From Streptomyces sp. NRRL F-5630 (GTDB lineage Bacteria > Actinomycetota > Actinomycetes > Streptomycetales > Streptomycetaceae): a stretch of DNA of 64,000 nucleotides. The DNA is taken from positions 9,342 through 73,341 of the forward strand of contig NZ_JOGO01000028.1 in the NCBI RefSeq assembly GCF_000719475.1, written 5' to 3'. Below are positions 1 to 8,018 of this stretch, in pieces. The notes under the pieces are model-generated. The model worked only from the letters and a program-made list of their open reading frames with translations. It searched no databases and had not been told where the DNA came from. Within the stretch, counting starts at the first letter, position 1, and every line of letters begins with the position of its first letter. Both the position numbers and the translations under genes were made by a program.

Positions 1-575
1 GTCACGAGGTAGCGCGCCGCCGCCTGGTTGTTCACCGAGCGCTGCCCGCACAGGAGGAACACCGGACGCGTCAGTTCCTCGCGCCCCGTCGTGAGCCGCG
101 CGAGCAGGACGTACTCGGACCGGCCGCGGTCGAGCGCGTACCGCTCGCCGTCGATGACGAACGCGTTGCGCTCGGGACTGGGGTCGCTCTCCACCCGTAT
201 CCCGGGGAGCAGGGCGGCCAGGTGCGCGGCCGTCCGGCGGTTCGAGTACGGGCCGCCCACGCAGAACTCCGCCAGTTCGCCGAAGCCCCGCCTGGCCTCG
301 TCGTGGGCGAGGACCTGCGCACGTGCCCCGCACTCCTTGATCAGTGCCGCGAGTTCGAGCAGCGCGTACGCGTCGAAGCGGGCGACGGCGAAGTCCGGGC
401 CACCCGCGTCCTTGTTCACCACGAGCAGCGCCTCGCTGTGCGCGGGCAGCCCGAAGAACTCCCTGGTACGGCCGAGGCGTCGGCGCGCGAGGAAGGCGCG
501 CGCCGACCAGGCGAGCGCGGCGCTGAGGGCCGAGGCGAGGAGGCCGAGCAGGATGTCGCGTACGTCGTCCGTCAT
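1..575 (-). CDS. Unknown membrane-anchored protein, C-terminus cut by window edge
   Basis: The reading frame starts at an ATG (575) with MTDDVRDILLG and stays open for 191 codons to the window edge, so the C-terminus is missing. Residues about 6-25 form one hydrophobic stretch rich in Leu and Ala followed by an ARRRL basic patch, which predicts an N-terminal membrane anchor with the rest in the cytoplasm. The soluble part has alternating hydrophobic strands and the sequences FCVGGPYSN and VFLLCGQRSVNNQAA, which suggest a Rossmann-like alpha/beta domain, but I do not recognise the family. No strong ribosome binding site is visible upstream of the ATG. It is divergent from the ggt gene. I am fairly sure it is coding because of the codon bias; no function is proposed. 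Confidence 0.6.
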   Translation of the reverse strand, partial: MTDDVRDILLGLLASALSAALAWSARAFLARRRLGRTREFFGLPAHSEALLVVNKDAGGPDFAVARFDAYALLELAALIKECGARAQVLAHDEARRGFGELAEFCVGGPYSNRRTAAHLAALLPGIRVESDPSPERNAFVIDGERYALDRGRSEYVLLARLTTGREELTRPVFLLCGQRSVNNQAAARYLV

Positions 576-782
576 GGCGCGCGATCGTACTGGCTCGGAG
601 GTCCAACAGGCTGGCGAACGGCGCGGGTTGGAGTCTCTCCGCGCACCGCCGGGAGGCGGGGTGGTGCGGTGGCGGTCCCGTGTGCGTGCTGGTGGTGGGG
701 TGCGGTTTCCCCTGGCGTCCTGGTGGTGGCGCGGGTGTCAAGTTAGTCTGCTGGGACGGCTGTTCACTGGAGGAAAGACCGG

Positions 783-2612
783 ATGTCACATTCCGCGGCG
801 CGGCGCGTCGGGCGTCGCCGCACCTTCTCGTACTTGTCCCTGACCGCCGTTGTCGCCGGGGCGCTCAGTCTCGGCGCGGCGCCACCGCGGCACGGTTCCC
901 CGGAGCCTCCCGCGAAGACCCCCGTCGCCACCGGCTGGGGCGGGGCCGTGGCGAGCGTCGACGCGGACGCGAGCGCCGCCGGGATCGAGGTGCTGCGCAA
1001 GGGCGGCAACGCCGTCGACGCGGCCGTCGCGACCGCCGCCGCGCTCGGCGTCACCGAGCCCTACTCCTCGGGCATCGGCGGGGGCGGCTACTTCGTCTAC
1101 TACGACGCCCGCACCCACCGCGTCCACACCCTCGACGGCCGCGAGACCGCGCCCCGCGCCGCCGACAAGGACCTCTTCGTCGAGAACGGCAAACCGCTCG
1201 CCTTCGCCGACGCGGTCACGAGCGGCCTGAGCGTCGGCACCCCCGGCACCCCCGCGACCTGGGACGAGGCGCTCCGCTCCTGGGGCCGCAAGTCCACCCG
1301 CGACGTCCTCGCGCCCGCGACCCGCCTGGCGCGCCAGGGCTTCACCGTCGACGACACCTTCCGCCAGCAGACCGCCGACAACGCCGCCCGCTTCCGGGAC
1401 TTCCCGGCGAGCGCGAAGCTCTTCCTGCCCGGCGGCGAGCCCCCGGCGGTCGGCACCACCCTCAAGAACCCGGACCTGGCCCGTACCTACGACGAACTCT
1501 CCCGCAAGGGACTCCGCTCGCTGTACGGCGGTGCCCTCGCCCGGGACATCGTGCGCACCGCCACCCACCCGCCGCTCGCGCCCGGCTCGACCCGCGACGC
1601 GCGCCCCGGCAAGCTCGCGCTCGCCGACCTGCGCGCCTACGACGTCAAGCACCAGGCCCCGACCCGTACCGGCTACCGCGGCCTCGACGTCTACTCGATC
1701 GCGCCCTCCTCCTCCGGCGGCACGACCGTCGGCGAGGCGCTGAACATCCTGGAGAACGACAAGCTCGGCACGCTCTCGCAGGAGCAGTACCTGCACCACT
1801 ACATCGAGGCGAGCCGCATCGCCTTCGCCGACCGGGGCCGCTGGGTGGGCGATCCGAGCAGCCAGGACGTGCCGACGAAGGAACTCCTCTCGCAGCGCTT
1901 CGCGGACTCGCGCGCCTGCCTGATCCAGGACGACGCGGTTCTGAAGAGCCCGCTCGCCCCCGCCGACCCGCGCCACCCCGGCAAGGGCTGCGCGCCCGCG
2001 GGCAAGGGCCTCGACACGACGTACGAGGGGGAGAACACGACGCACCTGACGACCGCCGACCGCTGGGGCAACGTCGTCTCGTACACCCTGACCATCGAGC
2101 AGACCGGCGGCAGCGGGATCACTGTGCCGGGGCGCGGCTTCCTGCTCAACAACGAGCTGACCGACTTCTCCTTCACGCAGGCGAACCCCGCCGTGCCCGA
2201 CCCGAACCTGCCGGGCCCGGGCAAGCGCCCGCGCTCCTCCATCTCCCCGACGATCGTCCTCGACCGGCACGGCGAGCCCGTCGTCGCCCTCGGCTCGCCG
2301 GGCGGAGCGACGATCATCACGACCGTGCTCCAGACCCTCACCGGCTACGTCGACCGGGGCCTCCCGCTCGTCGACGCGATCGCGGCGCCCCGCGCGAGCC
2401 AGCGCAACGCCGCGGCGACCGAACTCGAACCCGGGCTGTACGACAGCGCGTTGCGCGGCAAGCTGGAGGCGATCGGGCACACGTTCACGCAGGTGCCGGA
2501 GATCGGCGCGGCGACCGGGATCGAGCGCCTGAAGGACGGCCGCTGGCGGGCCGCCGCCGAGCCCGTACGGCGCGGGGGCGGCAGCGCGATGGTGGTCACA
2601 CCGACGCGGTAG
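783..2612 (+). CDS. ggt: Gamma-glutamyltransferase (secreted)
   Basis: A 609-residue N-terminal nucleophile hydrolase that would cleave or transfer the gamma-glutamyl group of glutathione-like and poly-glutamyl substrates outside the cytoplasm. It starts with an Arg-rich n-region and a hydrophobic stretch (about residues 10-33), a signal peptide. Family hallmarks are the early GGNAVDAAVA segment, SSGIGGGGYF, and the autocleavage site TTHLTTAD; the first Thr of that motif (about residue 419) becomes the nucleophile of the small subunit, giving subunits of about 418 and 191 residues. The GGSAM segment near the C-terminus is also typical. AGGAAAG lies six to ten bases before the ATG. It stands alone between a divergent gene and a convergent one and ends in a strong hairpin. 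Confidence 0.93.
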   Translation: MSHSAARRVGRRRTFSYLSLTAVVAGALSLGAAPPRHGSPEPPAKTPVATGWGGAVASVDADASAAGIEVLRKGGNAVDAAVATAAALGVTEPYSSGIGGGGYFVYYDARTHRVHTLDGRETAPRAADKDLFVENGKPLAFADAVTSGLSVGTPGTPATWDEALRSWGRKSTRDVLAPATRLARQGFTVDDTFRQQTADNAARFRDFPASAKLFLPGGEPPAVGTTLKNPDLARTYDELSRKGLRSLYGGALARDIVRTATHPPLAPGSTRDARPGKLALADLRAYDVKHQAPTRTGYRGLDVYSIAPSSSGGTTVGEALNILENDKLGTLSQEQYLHHYIEASRIAFADRGRWVGDPSSQDVPTKELLSQRFADSRACLIQDDAVLKSPLAPADPRHPGKGCAPAGKGLDTTYEGENTTHLTTADRWGNVVSYTLTIEQTGGSGITVPGRGFLLNNELTDFSFTQANPAVPDPNLPGPGKRPRSSISPTIVLDRHGEPVVALGSPGGATIITTVLQTLTGYVDRGLPLVDAIAAPRASQRNAAATELEPGLYDSALRGKLEAIGHTFTQVPEIGAATGIERLKDGRWRAAAEPVRRGGGSAMVVTPTR

Positions 2613-2627
2613 GCGTTGCGTGAGGTG

Positions 2628-2666
2628 ACGGGCGGCCGGGGCCCGCGAAGGGCGCCGGCCGCCCGT
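2628..2666. terminator. Terminator hairpin after ggt
   Basis: A perfect 12-bp inverted repeat (2628-2639 with 2655-2666, ACGGGCGGCCGG and its complement) with a 15-base loop starts 16 bases after the ggt stop. It also lies downstream of the convergent map gene, so it can serve both strands. No U-run follows, as is common in Streptomyces. Confidence 0.7.
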
Positions 2667-2786
2667 GGCACGTCCGCGCTTCTCGGGGCCCGGCCCCGTC
2701 TGCCGTGCCGAACGCCCCGGATCAGGCGCGCGTGCTCCCGGTCCCGTGCGCAAGCGGCGTCCCCCCGAGCGAGGCCGTGCCCGGGG

Positions 2787-3554
2787 CTACAGCGCCGTGA
2801 GGATCTGCGGGCCCTCCTCCGTCACCGCCACCGTGTGCTCCACGTGTGCGGCGCGGGAGCCGTCGTTGGTGCGCAGGGTCCAGCCGTCGGGGTCCGGGTG
2901 GTAGCCGTCGGTGCCGCCCGCGACGACCATCGGCTCGATGGCGATGACGAGCCCCGGGCGGAGCACCATGCCGCGCCCCGGCCGCCCCTCGTTGGGCACG
3001 CCCGGGTCCTCGTGCATCGCGCGGCCCACACCGTGCCCGCCGAAGTCCTCGGGGATGCCGTACCCCTCCGCCCGGCACACCGTGCTCACCGCGTAGCCGA
3101 TGTCGCCGATCCGCGCGCCCACCTTCGCCGCCTCGATCCCGGCGGCGAGCGCGCGCTCCGCCGTCGCGATGAGCTTGACGTCCTCGGGGCGCGGCGTCCC
3201 CACCGTGAAGCTGATCGCCGAGTCCCCGGCCCAGCCCCCGAGGAGCGCCCCGAAGTCCGCGCTCACGAGGTCGCCGTCGCGCAACGGCTCGTCGCCCGGG
3301 ATGCCGTGCACGATCGCGTCGTTGACCGAGATGATGAGCGTCGCGGGGAACGGGACCGGGGCGAAGTGCGGGTGGTAGTTCAGGAACGGCGAGTCCGCCC
3401 CCGCCTCCCGCAGCACCTCGCGTGCCACCTCGTCCAGCTCGCGCGGCCGCACACCTGGCGCGGCGGCCTCCCGCACGGCGTGCAGGCCCCGGGCCACCAC
3501 CCGCCCGGCTTCGCGCATCTCAAGAATCTCGGCTGCTGTCTTCCTTCGCACCAT
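2787..3554 (-). CDS. map: Methionine aminopeptidase, type I
   Basis: A 255-residue cytoplasmic enzyme that removes the initiator methionine from nascent proteins. All metal ligands of the family are visible: the first Asp in SADFGALLGG, the second in GWAGDSAISF, His in GHGVGRAMHEDP, and Glu residues in IEPMV and HVEHTVAV. The His of HGIPGD is the conserved substrate-side histidine. I place the start at the ATG at 3554 (MVRRKTAAEILEM), which matches the usual N-terminus; the frame is open further upstream to 3593 but only through promoter-like AT-rich DNA. Streptomycetes usually have a housekeeping map near the ribosomal protein genes, so this copy next to an XRE regulator is probably a second, regulated one. 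Confidence 0.9.
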   Translation of the reverse strand: MVRRKTAAEILEMREAGRVVARGLHAVREAAAPGVRPRELDEVAREVLREAGADSPFLNYHPHFAPVPFPATLIISVNDAIVHGIPGDEPLRDGDLVSADFGALLGGWAGDSAISFTVGTPRPEDVKLIATAERALAAGIEAAKVGARIGDIGYAVSTVCRAEGYGIPEDFGGHGVGRAMHEDPGVPNEGRPGRGMVLRPGLVIAIEPMVVAGGTDGYHPDPDGWTLRTNDGSRAAHVEHTVAVTEEGPQILTAL

Positions 3555-3561
3555 GCCAATT

Positions 3562-3584
3562 ACTATACCGAGATTCTTATACCG
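3562..3584 (-). promoter_or_regulatory. Promoter with direct-repeat operator upstream of map
   Basis: This short AT-rich island in GC-rich DNA holds TATAGT on the minus strand (3567-3562), a good -10 hexamer seven bases before the map ATG, which would make the mRNA leaderless or nearly so. Two copies of TATACCG (3564-3570 and 3578-3584 on the plus strand) sit exactly 14 bp apart, overlapping this -10. Such spaced repeats suit a small XRE repressor such as the one encoded divergently at 3681. Confidence 0.5.
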
Positions 3585-3668
3585 GTCGCGCACGCCCGGT
3601 CAGCGGCCCGGACCCACCCGCCCCGGGGTCGTCCTGATCGCGCCCCTCCGTACGCCGCGCGGGCCCCG

Positions 3669-3674
3669 TAGAAT
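3669..3674 (+). promoter_or_regulatory. -10 element of leaderless XRE gene
   Basis: TAGAAT ends six bases before the ATG at 3681, so transcription should start at or next to the start codon. There is no Shine-Dalgarno sequence in front of the ATG, consistent with a leaderless message. Confidence 0.55.
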
Positions 3675-3680
3675 CGCCGT

Positions 3681-3944
3681 ATGGTCCGAACACCGCTCAC
3701 TCCCGAGGAACGCGCCCGCGGCGAACGGCTCGGGGCGCTCCTCCGGGACGCGCGCGGCGGGCGCAGCATGGCCGAGGTCGCCATCGAGGCGGGCATCTCC
3801 GCCGAGACCCTCCGCAAGATCGAGACCGGGCGGGCGCCCACGCCCGCCTTCTTCACCGTGGCGGCGCTCGCCCGCGCCCTGGAGCTGTCGCTCGACGCCA
3901 TCGAAGAGGCGTGCGGCACCGCTCCCCTCACCGCGGCGAGCTGA
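3681..3944 (+). CDS. Small XRE-family helix-turn-helix regulator
   Basis: An 87-residue protein that is almost entirely a Cro/CI-type helix-turn-helix domain (about residues 14-70). The segment SMAEVAIEAGISAETLRKIE is the two-helix DNA-reading motif, followed by a hydrophobic helix (AALARALELSLDAIEE). There is no effector domain, so it should act as a simple DNA-binding protein. It is divergent from map across a 126-bp region that contains a repeat operator, which suggests it controls map and possibly itself. Start and codon bias are clear. Confidence 0.85.
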   Translation: MVRTPLTPEERARGERLGALLRDARGGRSMAEVAIEAGISAETLRKIETGRAPTPAFFTVAALARALELSLDAIEEACGTAPLTAAS

Positions 3945-3999
3945 CGCCGTCTCGCGCGACTCCGCTCCCGCACGGCCGGGGCCCGGACCGTGCGGGGGC

Positions 4000-4830
4000 T
4001 CAGGCTGAGGCCGCCTGCCGGAGCGAGGCGACCAGCGCGCGCTCGAAGCGCGTACGCGTCTCCGCGTCGAGCAGCCCGAGCGACAGGTACGGGTTGTGGT
4101 CCTCCAGCTCGACGAGCAGCAGTTGCCCCTCCCGTGTGCGGCACGCGTCCACGCGCTGGATGCCGTACGGCAGGGCGTTCCACTCGACGAAGCGGCGCGC
4201 GACGGCGAGATCCGCCGCGCTCGGGCGGTAGGGGGCCAGCTCCCAGCGGCGCGCGGGGTCCGAGGCGTACAACGCGTACTGGAACACCCCGTCCACGAAG
4301 GTGAAGGAGACCTCGTACCGGAACGGGACGTACGGCTGGACGAGCGTGCGCGGGTCGGGGGTGCGGGCGGCGAGCGCGGCCGGGTCGAGGTGCGCCAGGC
4401 CCACCGAGTCCGCGCCGTCGACCGGCTTGACGACGTAGGAGCCGGACGCGGGCAGGTCGCCGGGGGCCGTGTCGCCCGCGTACGTCGGGATGACGGGCAG
4501 GCCCGCGCGCGTCAGTCCGACGAGGTATCCCTTGCCCGCCATGTCGGCGCGGCCCGTGAGCGGGTTGTGGACGGGGATGCCGCGCCGCAGCGCCTCGGCG
4601 CGGAACTCCGCGTAGGCGGCGCGGTAATGGAGGACGGGGCCGCTGTTGCGGACGAGCACGGCGTCGAAGCCGTCCATGAGGCGGGCGGCGTCGCGCGGGT
4701 CGCACAGGGCGAGCGGGAAGTCGGCGCGCAGGCGGGCCGACAGCTCCAGGTCCTCGTCGGCGTAGCGGCGTCCCGCCGCCCGGTAGGCGAGGTCGGTCAC
4801 GTAGAGCAGTCGCGGCGGGCGCCGGGCCAT
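4000..4830 (-). CDS. ATP-grasp-like protein of unknown substrate
   Basis: A 276-residue cytoplasmic protein laid out like a small ATP-grasp ligase. Residues 1-100 form a Rossmann-like pre-domain (LLYVTDLAYRAAG, then DAVLVRNSG). ADMAGKGYLVGLTRAGLPVIPTY fits the start of the ATP-binding domain, SYVVKPVDGADSVGL holds the Lys that would contact ATP, and VELEDHNPYLSLG near the end is close to the metal-binding E-x-N segment of ATP-grasp enzymes. I infer carboxylate-amine or thiol ligation with ATP but cannot name the substrate. It lies 6 bp downstream of a small membrane protein gene and is probably co-transcribed with it. A GAGGAC sequence lies upstream of the ATG at 4830. Confidence 0.75.
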   Translation of the reverse strand: MARRPPRLLYVTDLAYRAAGRRYADEDLELSARLRADFPLALCDPRDAARLMDGFDAVLVRNSGPVLHYRAAYAEFRAEALRRGIPVHNPLTGRADMAGKGYLVGLTRAGLPVIPTYAGDTAPGDLPASGSYVVKPVDGADSVGLAHLDPAALAARTPDPRTLVQPYVPFRYEVSFTFVDGVFQYALYASDPARRWELAPYRPSAADLAVARRFVEWNALPYGIQRVDACRTREGQLLLVELEDHNPYLSLGLLDAETRTRFERALVASLRQAASA

Positions 4831-4836
4831 GGGGAG

Positions 4837-5025
4837 TCAGTCCTCGTGCCCGCGACGGACCGGCGTGTCGTCGGGGGAACCACCGCCGTGCGAGCGGCTC
4901 ATCTCGATACGCAGCGGGACGGCGACGCAGACGACCGCCGCGGTGAGGAGGAGGCCGAGCACGAGGAGCCAGTCGAGTCCGGGTAGCCAGACGCCGGCCC
5001 GGACCCACCCGTCGTGCTGCGTCAT
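4837..5025 (-). CDS. Small single-pass membrane protein
   Basis: A 62-residue protein (MTQHDGWVRAGVWLPGLDW...) with one strong hydrophobic segment around residues 17-41 and a charged, Pro/Asp/Arg-rich tail. I prefer the ATG at 5025 because GGAGGAG lies eight to nine bases upstream; an in-frame ATG at 5046 has no such site. The stop is 6 bp before the ATP-grasp-like gene, so the two form an operon. The family is unknown; it may anchor or partner the ATP-grasp protein, which is inference from context only. Confidence 0.6.
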   Translation of the reverse strand: MTQHDGWVRAGVWLPGLDWLLVLGLLLTAAVVCVAVPLRIEMSRSHGGGSPDDTPVRRGHED

Positions 5026-5387
5026 CCTGTGCGACTCCTCCGTCATGCCCCGCGCGGGGTTCTCCTGCCCCGCCCCGACGGCGCCACGCCTCTCCGCCGA
5101 CGGAGACCACCATGCTCCGCGACGCCCGGTAACCGGAAACCGGGGCGGGGGACTCGCCCCGGTACGCCACGAAGATCACGTCGAGGCTGGGGCCGTGGCC
5201 GTGGCGGGTGTCCCCGCTCGGGCGGCGGGGTCTCGGGGCGGACGCGGGTACGTACGGCCGGTCGGCCGCGCGCCCTGCTCCCCCCCGCGTCACTCCGTCG
5301 CTCCCCGAAAAGCCCGTGTAGCGACCGCGTAACACGGGGGGTGTTTCCTTCCGCACCAAAGGACGCCGCAGCGGGAGCGGGGCACGC
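5026..5387. other. Gene-free divergent intergenic region
   Basis: About 360 bp between the small membrane protein gene (minus) and the unknown gene at 5388 (plus). Open frames here have no ribosome binding site and poor codon bias. It must carry both promoters. The only structure seen is a 5-bp inverted repeat (AACAC at 5331, GTGTT at 5341) separated by GGGGG, about 45 bases before the 5388 start, which could be an operator. Confidence 0.4.
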
Positions 5388-6839
5388 GTGATGGGACAAC
5401 TTCCCTTAGGGGCCGAACAGTTCGAGAACCCCGGGGAGCGGGACCCGGTCGCGGAGTTCGCGCGCGCCTTCGGTGAGTTGCTCGCGGGGCTCGACCCGGG
5501 CGACGGCTGGTGCCAGGTCTTCTGGGCCCGCGATCCCCAGGGGCTGCGGGCCTGCGTGGACGGCACGGAGACGCCGCCGTGGGACGTCGTCGAAGCGCTC
5601 GTCGAGGACCACGTGACGCGCGCGGCGCCGGGGACGGAGCCGCGGCAGGCCGCCGCCGGACTGCGTCCGGCGTATCTGGCCGCCCTCGCCGGACGCGACG
5701 CCCGCCCCGGTGCGGCCGGGGAACTCGCCCGCCGCCTCCCCGGCATGGTGCGCGCACGCGAGCGCGCCGCCAGGCGCGTCACCGACCTCGAACGCGGACT
5801 CGTGGGAGCGGACGGCCCTGCGGCGGCCCACCTGCACGGGCACCTCGCCTGGGCGCGCGACGACCTGTGGCGCGCGGAGGCCCGCTGCGCCGAACTCGCC
5901 GACAGGCTCGCGCGCGTGCGACCGGGGGAGGGGCACGGGGTGCCGGGCGGCCCCGCGCCCGAGTCGCCGCCCACCGGGCGGCGGCCCGCCGGGGCGGACG
6001 CCCCGCGACGCGAGGCACCCTCGTACGGAGGCGCCCCCGATCCCGACCCGGACCCCCCGGAGCCGCGCCCCGCTCCCCGGCGCGAGCCCGCGCCGGGCGG
6101 CACGGCGAAGCCCGTCAAGTCCACGCCCAGGAGCAGGCGTTCGGCTCGTTTCGCCGGTGTGGACGACGCGCTCGTGGGGCCCGGCAGTGTGCTGCCGCCG
6201 CGCGCGGCGCCGCCTGTGGCGGCGGCGGGGACGGGGGAGGCGCCCACGGGGGCGCGGTTCGCCGGGAGCGCGGCGCACGGGGCCCGCGAGGCGGCCGCGC
6301 CGGACGCGGAAGGGATGCGGCGGTCCGGGGAACTCCTCAGCCTGCTGGGTCACGTGCGCGCCGAGGGGCGTGAGGGCGAGGCGCATCTGCTTCTCGTGGA
6401 CGCGGCGCACTGGCCGCCCGCCCACGTGTGCGCGCTCGGCTCCCGCCTGGCCGCCGACGGGCTCGCCGCCGACTGGAGCACCGTGCTGTGGGAGGCCGCC
6501 GCGCTCCCGCTGCCGCCCCTGACCGCGCTCGCGACCGCGCTGGAGGCGGCCGGGCACCGTGCCGACGCAGCGCGCATCCTGCGGCAGGGCGTCGTACGGC
6601 CGCTCCGGGAGGTCGCCGCCGCTCTCGCGGACCCCGCCGTCACCGGCGTGCCGGGCGCGCTCGACCGCCTCGCCGTGTCCTGCGTGACCGCCCGCAGTGC
6701 CGAGGACGTGGCCCGCATCGCCGCCTCCGCGCCCGGCACCCTCACGGCACCCCTCCTCGCGGCTGCCGCCCGCACCTCCGACCTGTGCCACGAGGCACTG
6801 ACGCACGCGCTGAGAGTGGCAGGGGTGGCCGGGGGCTGA
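5388..6839 (+). CDS. Unknown protein with a bldA-type TTA codon
   Basis: A 483-residue soluble protein that I do not recognise. Residues 1-175 are alpha-helical with a charged coiled-coil-like region (RARERAARRVTDLERG...), 180-285 are a low-complexity Pro/Gly/Ala/Arg linker, and 290-483 are Ala/Leu-rich helices that look like degenerate helical repeats (LLSLLGHVRAEGREGEAHLLL). It starts GTG-ATG (5388 or 5391). The sixth codon after the ATG-start Met, at 5406-5408, is TTA, read in Streptomyces by the bldA tRNA, so translation is probably limited to late growth or development. It is flanked by long gene-free regions and seems monocistronic. Confidence 0.75.
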   Translation: MMGQLPLGAEQFENPGERDPVAEFARAFGELLAGLDPGDGWCQVFWARDPQGLRACVDGTETPPWDVVEALVEDHVTRAAPGTEPRQAAAGLRPAYLAALAGRDARPGAAGELARRLPGMVRARERAARRVTDLERGLVGADGPAAAHLHGHLAWARDDLWRAEARCAELADRLARVRPGEGHGVPGGPAPESPPTGRRPAGADAPRREAPSYGGAPDPDPDPPEPRPAPRREPAPGGTAKPVKSTPRSRRSARFAGVDDALVGPGSVLPPRAAPPVAAAGTGEAPTGARFAGSAAHGAREAAAPDAEGMRRSGELLSLLGHVRAEGREGEAHLLLVDAAHWPPAHVCALGSRLAADGLAADWSTVLWEAAALPLPPLTALATALEAAGHRADAARILRQGVVRPLREVAAALADPAVTGVPGALDRLAVSCVTARSAEDVARIAASAPGTLTAPLLAAAARTSDLCHEALTHALRVAGVAGG

Positions 6840-6903
6840 CGGGTGGAGGCGACCCGGCCCGGGCACCGGCCCCCTGCCGCCCCCTGCCCCGCACCTCGTC
6901 CCC

Positions 6904-7000
6904 CGGCCGGGCGCCTCACCCCCGGCCAGGTACCTCGCCCCACGGCTGGGCGCCTCACCCCCGGCCGGGCGCCTCGCCCCCCGGCCAGGCGCCTCCGCAC
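6904..7000. repeat. Short tandem repeat, five units of 19-20 bp
   Basis: Five imperfect head-to-tail copies starting at 6904, 6923, 6943, 6962 and 6982, each close to CGGCCGGGCGCCTCACCCC. They fill the middle of the 333-bp gap (6840-7172) between the unknown gene and the pyrimidine operon. I see no gene in this gap. The repeat may be simple slippage DNA; the operon promoter must lie downstream of it, between about 7000 and 7150. Confidence 0.6.
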
Positions 7001-7172
7001 CGGCCACCCGGCCCTCCGCCCCGTTCCCGCTCACCCGCTGGGGTGGCATCCCTCGTGTCCGGCGACCCGGCGGTCTTGCCCCGCCACCGCCCCGGGCTTA
7101 CGTTCGTGCCTCTACGGCCCGGGGCTCCGGGCGGTAGCGGCTCTCTGACGTCTTGTCGAAGGAGCACTGCTC

Positions 7173-8018
7173 ATGGCTGCCTCCGTCGTCCGCGCCGCAC
7201 TCGTCCAGGCCACCTGGACCGGCGACACCGAATCCATGATCGCCAAGCACGAGGAACACGCCCGTGAGGCCGCCCGGCAGGGCGCGCGGATCATCGGCTT
7301 CCAGGAAGTCTTCAACGCTCCGTACTTCTGCCAGGTGCAGGAGGAGGAGCACTACCGCTGGGCCGAGCCCGTGCCCGACGGGCCGACCGTGCGCCGGATG
7401 CGGGACCTCGCGCGCGAGACCGGCATGGTGATCGTGGTACCGGTCTTCGAGCGCGAGGCCGAGGGCTTCTACTACAACACCGCCGCGGTCATCGACGCCG
7501 ACGGCAGCTACCTCGGCAAGTACCGCAAGCACCACATCCCGCAGCTCAAGGGCTTCTGGGAGAAGTTCTACTTCCGTCCCGGCAACGCGGGCTGGCCGGT
7601 CTTCGACACCGCGGTGGGCCGCGTCGGCGTCTACATCTGCTACGACCGTCACTTCCCCGAGGGCTGGCGCCAACTCGGCCTGAACGGCGCCCAGATCGTC
7701 TACAACCCCTCCGCCACCTCGCGCGGCCTCTCCAGCTACCTGTGGCAGCTCGAACAGCCCGCGGCGGCCGTCGCCAACGAGTACTTCGTCGCCGCGATCA
7801 ACCGCGTCGGCCAGGAGGAGTACGGCGACAACGACTTCTACGGCACGAGCTACTTCGTCGACCCGCGCGGGCAGTTCGTCGGCGAACCCGCGAGCGACAA
7901 GGAGGAGGAACTCGTCGTACGCGACCTGGACCTCGGCCTCATCGACGAAGTGCGCCACCAGTGGGCCTTCTACCGCGACCGCCGCCCCGACGCCTACGAG
8001 GGACTGACCCGCCCGTGA
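7173..8018 (+). CDS. Beta-ureidopropionase-like carbon-nitrogen hydrolase
   Basis: A 281-residue nitrilase-superfamily amidohydrolase. The catalytic triad is visible: Glu45 in GFQEVFNAP, Lys119 in YRKHHIP and Cys156 in YICYDRHFPEG. The expected reaction is hydrolysis of N-carbamoyl-beta-alanine (or the methyl homologue) to beta-alanine, carbon dioxide and ammonia, the last ring-opening step of reductive pyrimidine catabolism. This specificity is inferred mainly from the operon: the stop overlaps the start of an aminotransferase by 4 bp (GTGA), and a dihydropyrimidinase follows. GAAGGAG precedes the ATG by eight bases. N-carbamoyl-D-amino acid hydrolase is the main alternative. Confidence 0.88.
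   Translation: MAASVVRAALVQATWTGDTESMIAKHEEHAREAARQGARIIGFQEVFNAPYFCQVQEEEHYRWAEPVPDGPTVRRMRDLARETGMVIVVPVFEREAEGFYYNTAAVIDADGSYLGKYRKHHIPQLKGFWEKFYFRPGNAGWPVFDTAVGRVGVYICYDRHFPEGWRQLGLNGAQIVYNPSATSRGLSSYLWQLEQPAAAVANEYFVAAINRVGQEEYGDNDFYGTSYFVDPRGQFVGEPASDKEEELVVRDLDLGLIDEVRHQWAFYRDRRPDAYEGLTRP

Noticed and set aside
786..2753. A 655-residue open frame on the minus strand opposite ggt
   Set aside because: Its translation is Arg/Gly/Ala-rich without motifs, and the plus strand gives a complete gamma-glutamyltransferase. Long antisense frames are normal in very GC-rich DNA.
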